Origin: Flavobacterium sp.
GTDB lineage: Bacteria > Bacteroidota > Bacteroidia > Flavobacteriales > Flavobacteriaceae
Assembly: GCF_003525665.1 (NCBI RefSeq)
Contig: NZ_DQDX01000139.1
Coordinates: 4,274-19,017, forward strand
Direction of reading: 5' to 3'
Length of the DNA: 14,744 bases
Position 1 is the stretch's first letter. Each line of letters begins with the position of its first letter. The notes below the pieces were generated by a model that worked only from the letters and a program-made list of their open reading frames with translations, had not been told where the DNA came from and did not search any database. Shown here piece by piece: positions 14,153 to 14,744 of the stretch. Made by a program: the position numbers and the translations under genes.

Positions 14153-14695
14153 ATGAATAAACTATTTTTTGCCTTAATTTTATTTGCTCAAATTGCGCAA
14201 TCACAAGAACAAGAAACTGCAAGCGTTGAAAAATCAATCTTCGGAATTCAAACTGGCTTTTTTGGTGCTTGGGTTCATAATGAATCGAAGTTGTCTAATG
14301 AAATAAGTTTAAGAAGCGAAATTGGAATTAATTTTGGGTTAATTGGTGGTGACATTACTGGAGAAACAAAATTTATTACAGCTCCAAACATTTCTTTTGA
14401 ACCAAGATGGTATTATAATCTTTCAAAAAGAAGTAATTTGGGGAAAAACATTAAGAATAATAGTGCGAATTTTTTAACTTTAGGAATAAATTATATACCT
14501 AAACAAGAGAAATCAACTTATTACATCCCAAATCAAATTTCTTTTATTCCAAAATGGGCAATCAAAAGATCTATAAATCATTTTACTTATGAAACTGGAA
14601 TTGGAATAGGTTATAGAAAATTTATTGATAAGACTTCAACTGAAAAAGGTGAAACTGCGCTTGATTTACATTTAAGAATTGGTTATACTTTTTAA
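14153..14695 (+). CDS. Small exported protein, probable outer-membrane beta-barrel
   Basis: I do not recognise a named family. I choose the ATG at 14153, one base after the engB stop, giving 180 aa that open with a signal peptide: MNKLFFALILFAQIAQS, then cleavage near QEQE. An ATG at 14141 in the same frame would add four residues and overlap engB by 11 nt. The mature part alternates polar and apolar residues with many Gly, Tyr and aromatic positions (for example EIGINFGLIGG and YETGIGIGYRKF). It ends in LHLRIGYTF, a C-terminal Phe in a beta strand, the usual mark of an outer-membrane barrel recognised by BamA. About eight strands fit this length. The tight link to engB suggests co-transcription. 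The function is unknown. Confidence 0.72.
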   Translation: MNKLFFALILFAQIAQSQEQETASVEKSIFGIQTGFFGAWVHNESKLSNEISLRSEIGINFGLIGGDITGETKFITAPNISFEPRWYYNLSKRSNLGKNIKNNSANFLTLGINYIPKQEKSTYYIPNQISFIPKWAIKRSINHFTYETGIGIGYRKFIDKTSTEKGETALDLHLRIGYTF

Positions 14696-14707
14696 AAAAA
14701 TAAATTT

Positions 14708-14744
14708 ATGAAATCATTTTTTTGTTTACTAACAACATTATTAT
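14708..14744 (+). CDS. Start of another exported protein (cut off by window edge)
   Basis: An ATG 12 bp after the preceding stop opens a frame reading MKSFFCLLTTLL before the window ends. A Lys followed by a hydrophobic run fits the start of a signal peptide or lipoprotein signal. Only 12 codons are visible, so neither the product nor the reality of the gene is settled. Position and direction suggest it continues the same transcription unit, possibly as a relative of the preceding barrel protein. Confidence 0.5.
   Translation, partial: MKSFFCLLTTLL

Overview
The window is chromosomal DNA from a member of the Bacteroidetes, most likely Flavobacteriaceae close to Flavobacterium. The basis is the AT-rich sequence, the lack of Shine-Dalgarno motifs, promoter boxes of the Bacteroidetes type (TTG, then TAnnTTTG), Flavobacterium-like intergenic repeats, and protein sequences of flavobacterial type. 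The species cannot be fixed from this sequence.

Positions 1-12235 (minus strand) hold most of a dcw (division and cell wall) operon. In transcription order it runs mraZ, rsmH (mraW), ftsL, ftsI, murE, mraY, murD, a small four-helix-bundle gene, ftsW, murG and murC. murC runs off the left edge. The enzymes cover MurNAc-peptide building (MurC, MurD, MurE), lipid I and II synthesis (MraY, MurG), and septal polymerisation and cross-linking (FtsW, FtsI), with the divisome protein FtsL, the 16S rRNA methyltransferase RsmH and the regulator MraZ. MurE carries DNPR, so the stem peptide should contain meso-diaminopimelate. murF does not lie between murE and mraY.

Positions 12236-12728 are a 493-bp divergent intergenic region. 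On the mraZ side it has four GTGGTA repeats phased on one helix face, a good candidate MraZ autoregulatory operator, next to a TAnnTTTG promoter box. On the other side is a promoter for an alpha/beta hydrolase gene, overlapped by an inverted repeat. Two further dyads lie between them.

Positions 12729-14744 (plus strand) hold the alpha/beta hydrolase, the ribosome-assembly GTPase engB, a small predicted outer-membrane beta-barrel protein, and the first codons of another probable exported protein.

The least ordinary features are in the gaps of the dcw operon. The genes either overlap or are separated by short gaps, and each gap carries a different repeat: a 26-bp hairpin (murG/murC), CACGAATT triplets and a hairpin (ftsW/murG), a 32-bp inverted repeat flanking the inserted four-helix-bundle gene (murD/ftsW), a 14-bp tandem repeat and dyad (murE/mraY), and a 7-bp tandem repeat (rsmH/ftsL). 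The four-helix-bundle gene with its inverted repeats looks like an inserted cassette inside an otherwise conserved essential operon. I found no tRNA, rRNA, CRISPR array, insertion sequence or phage gene.
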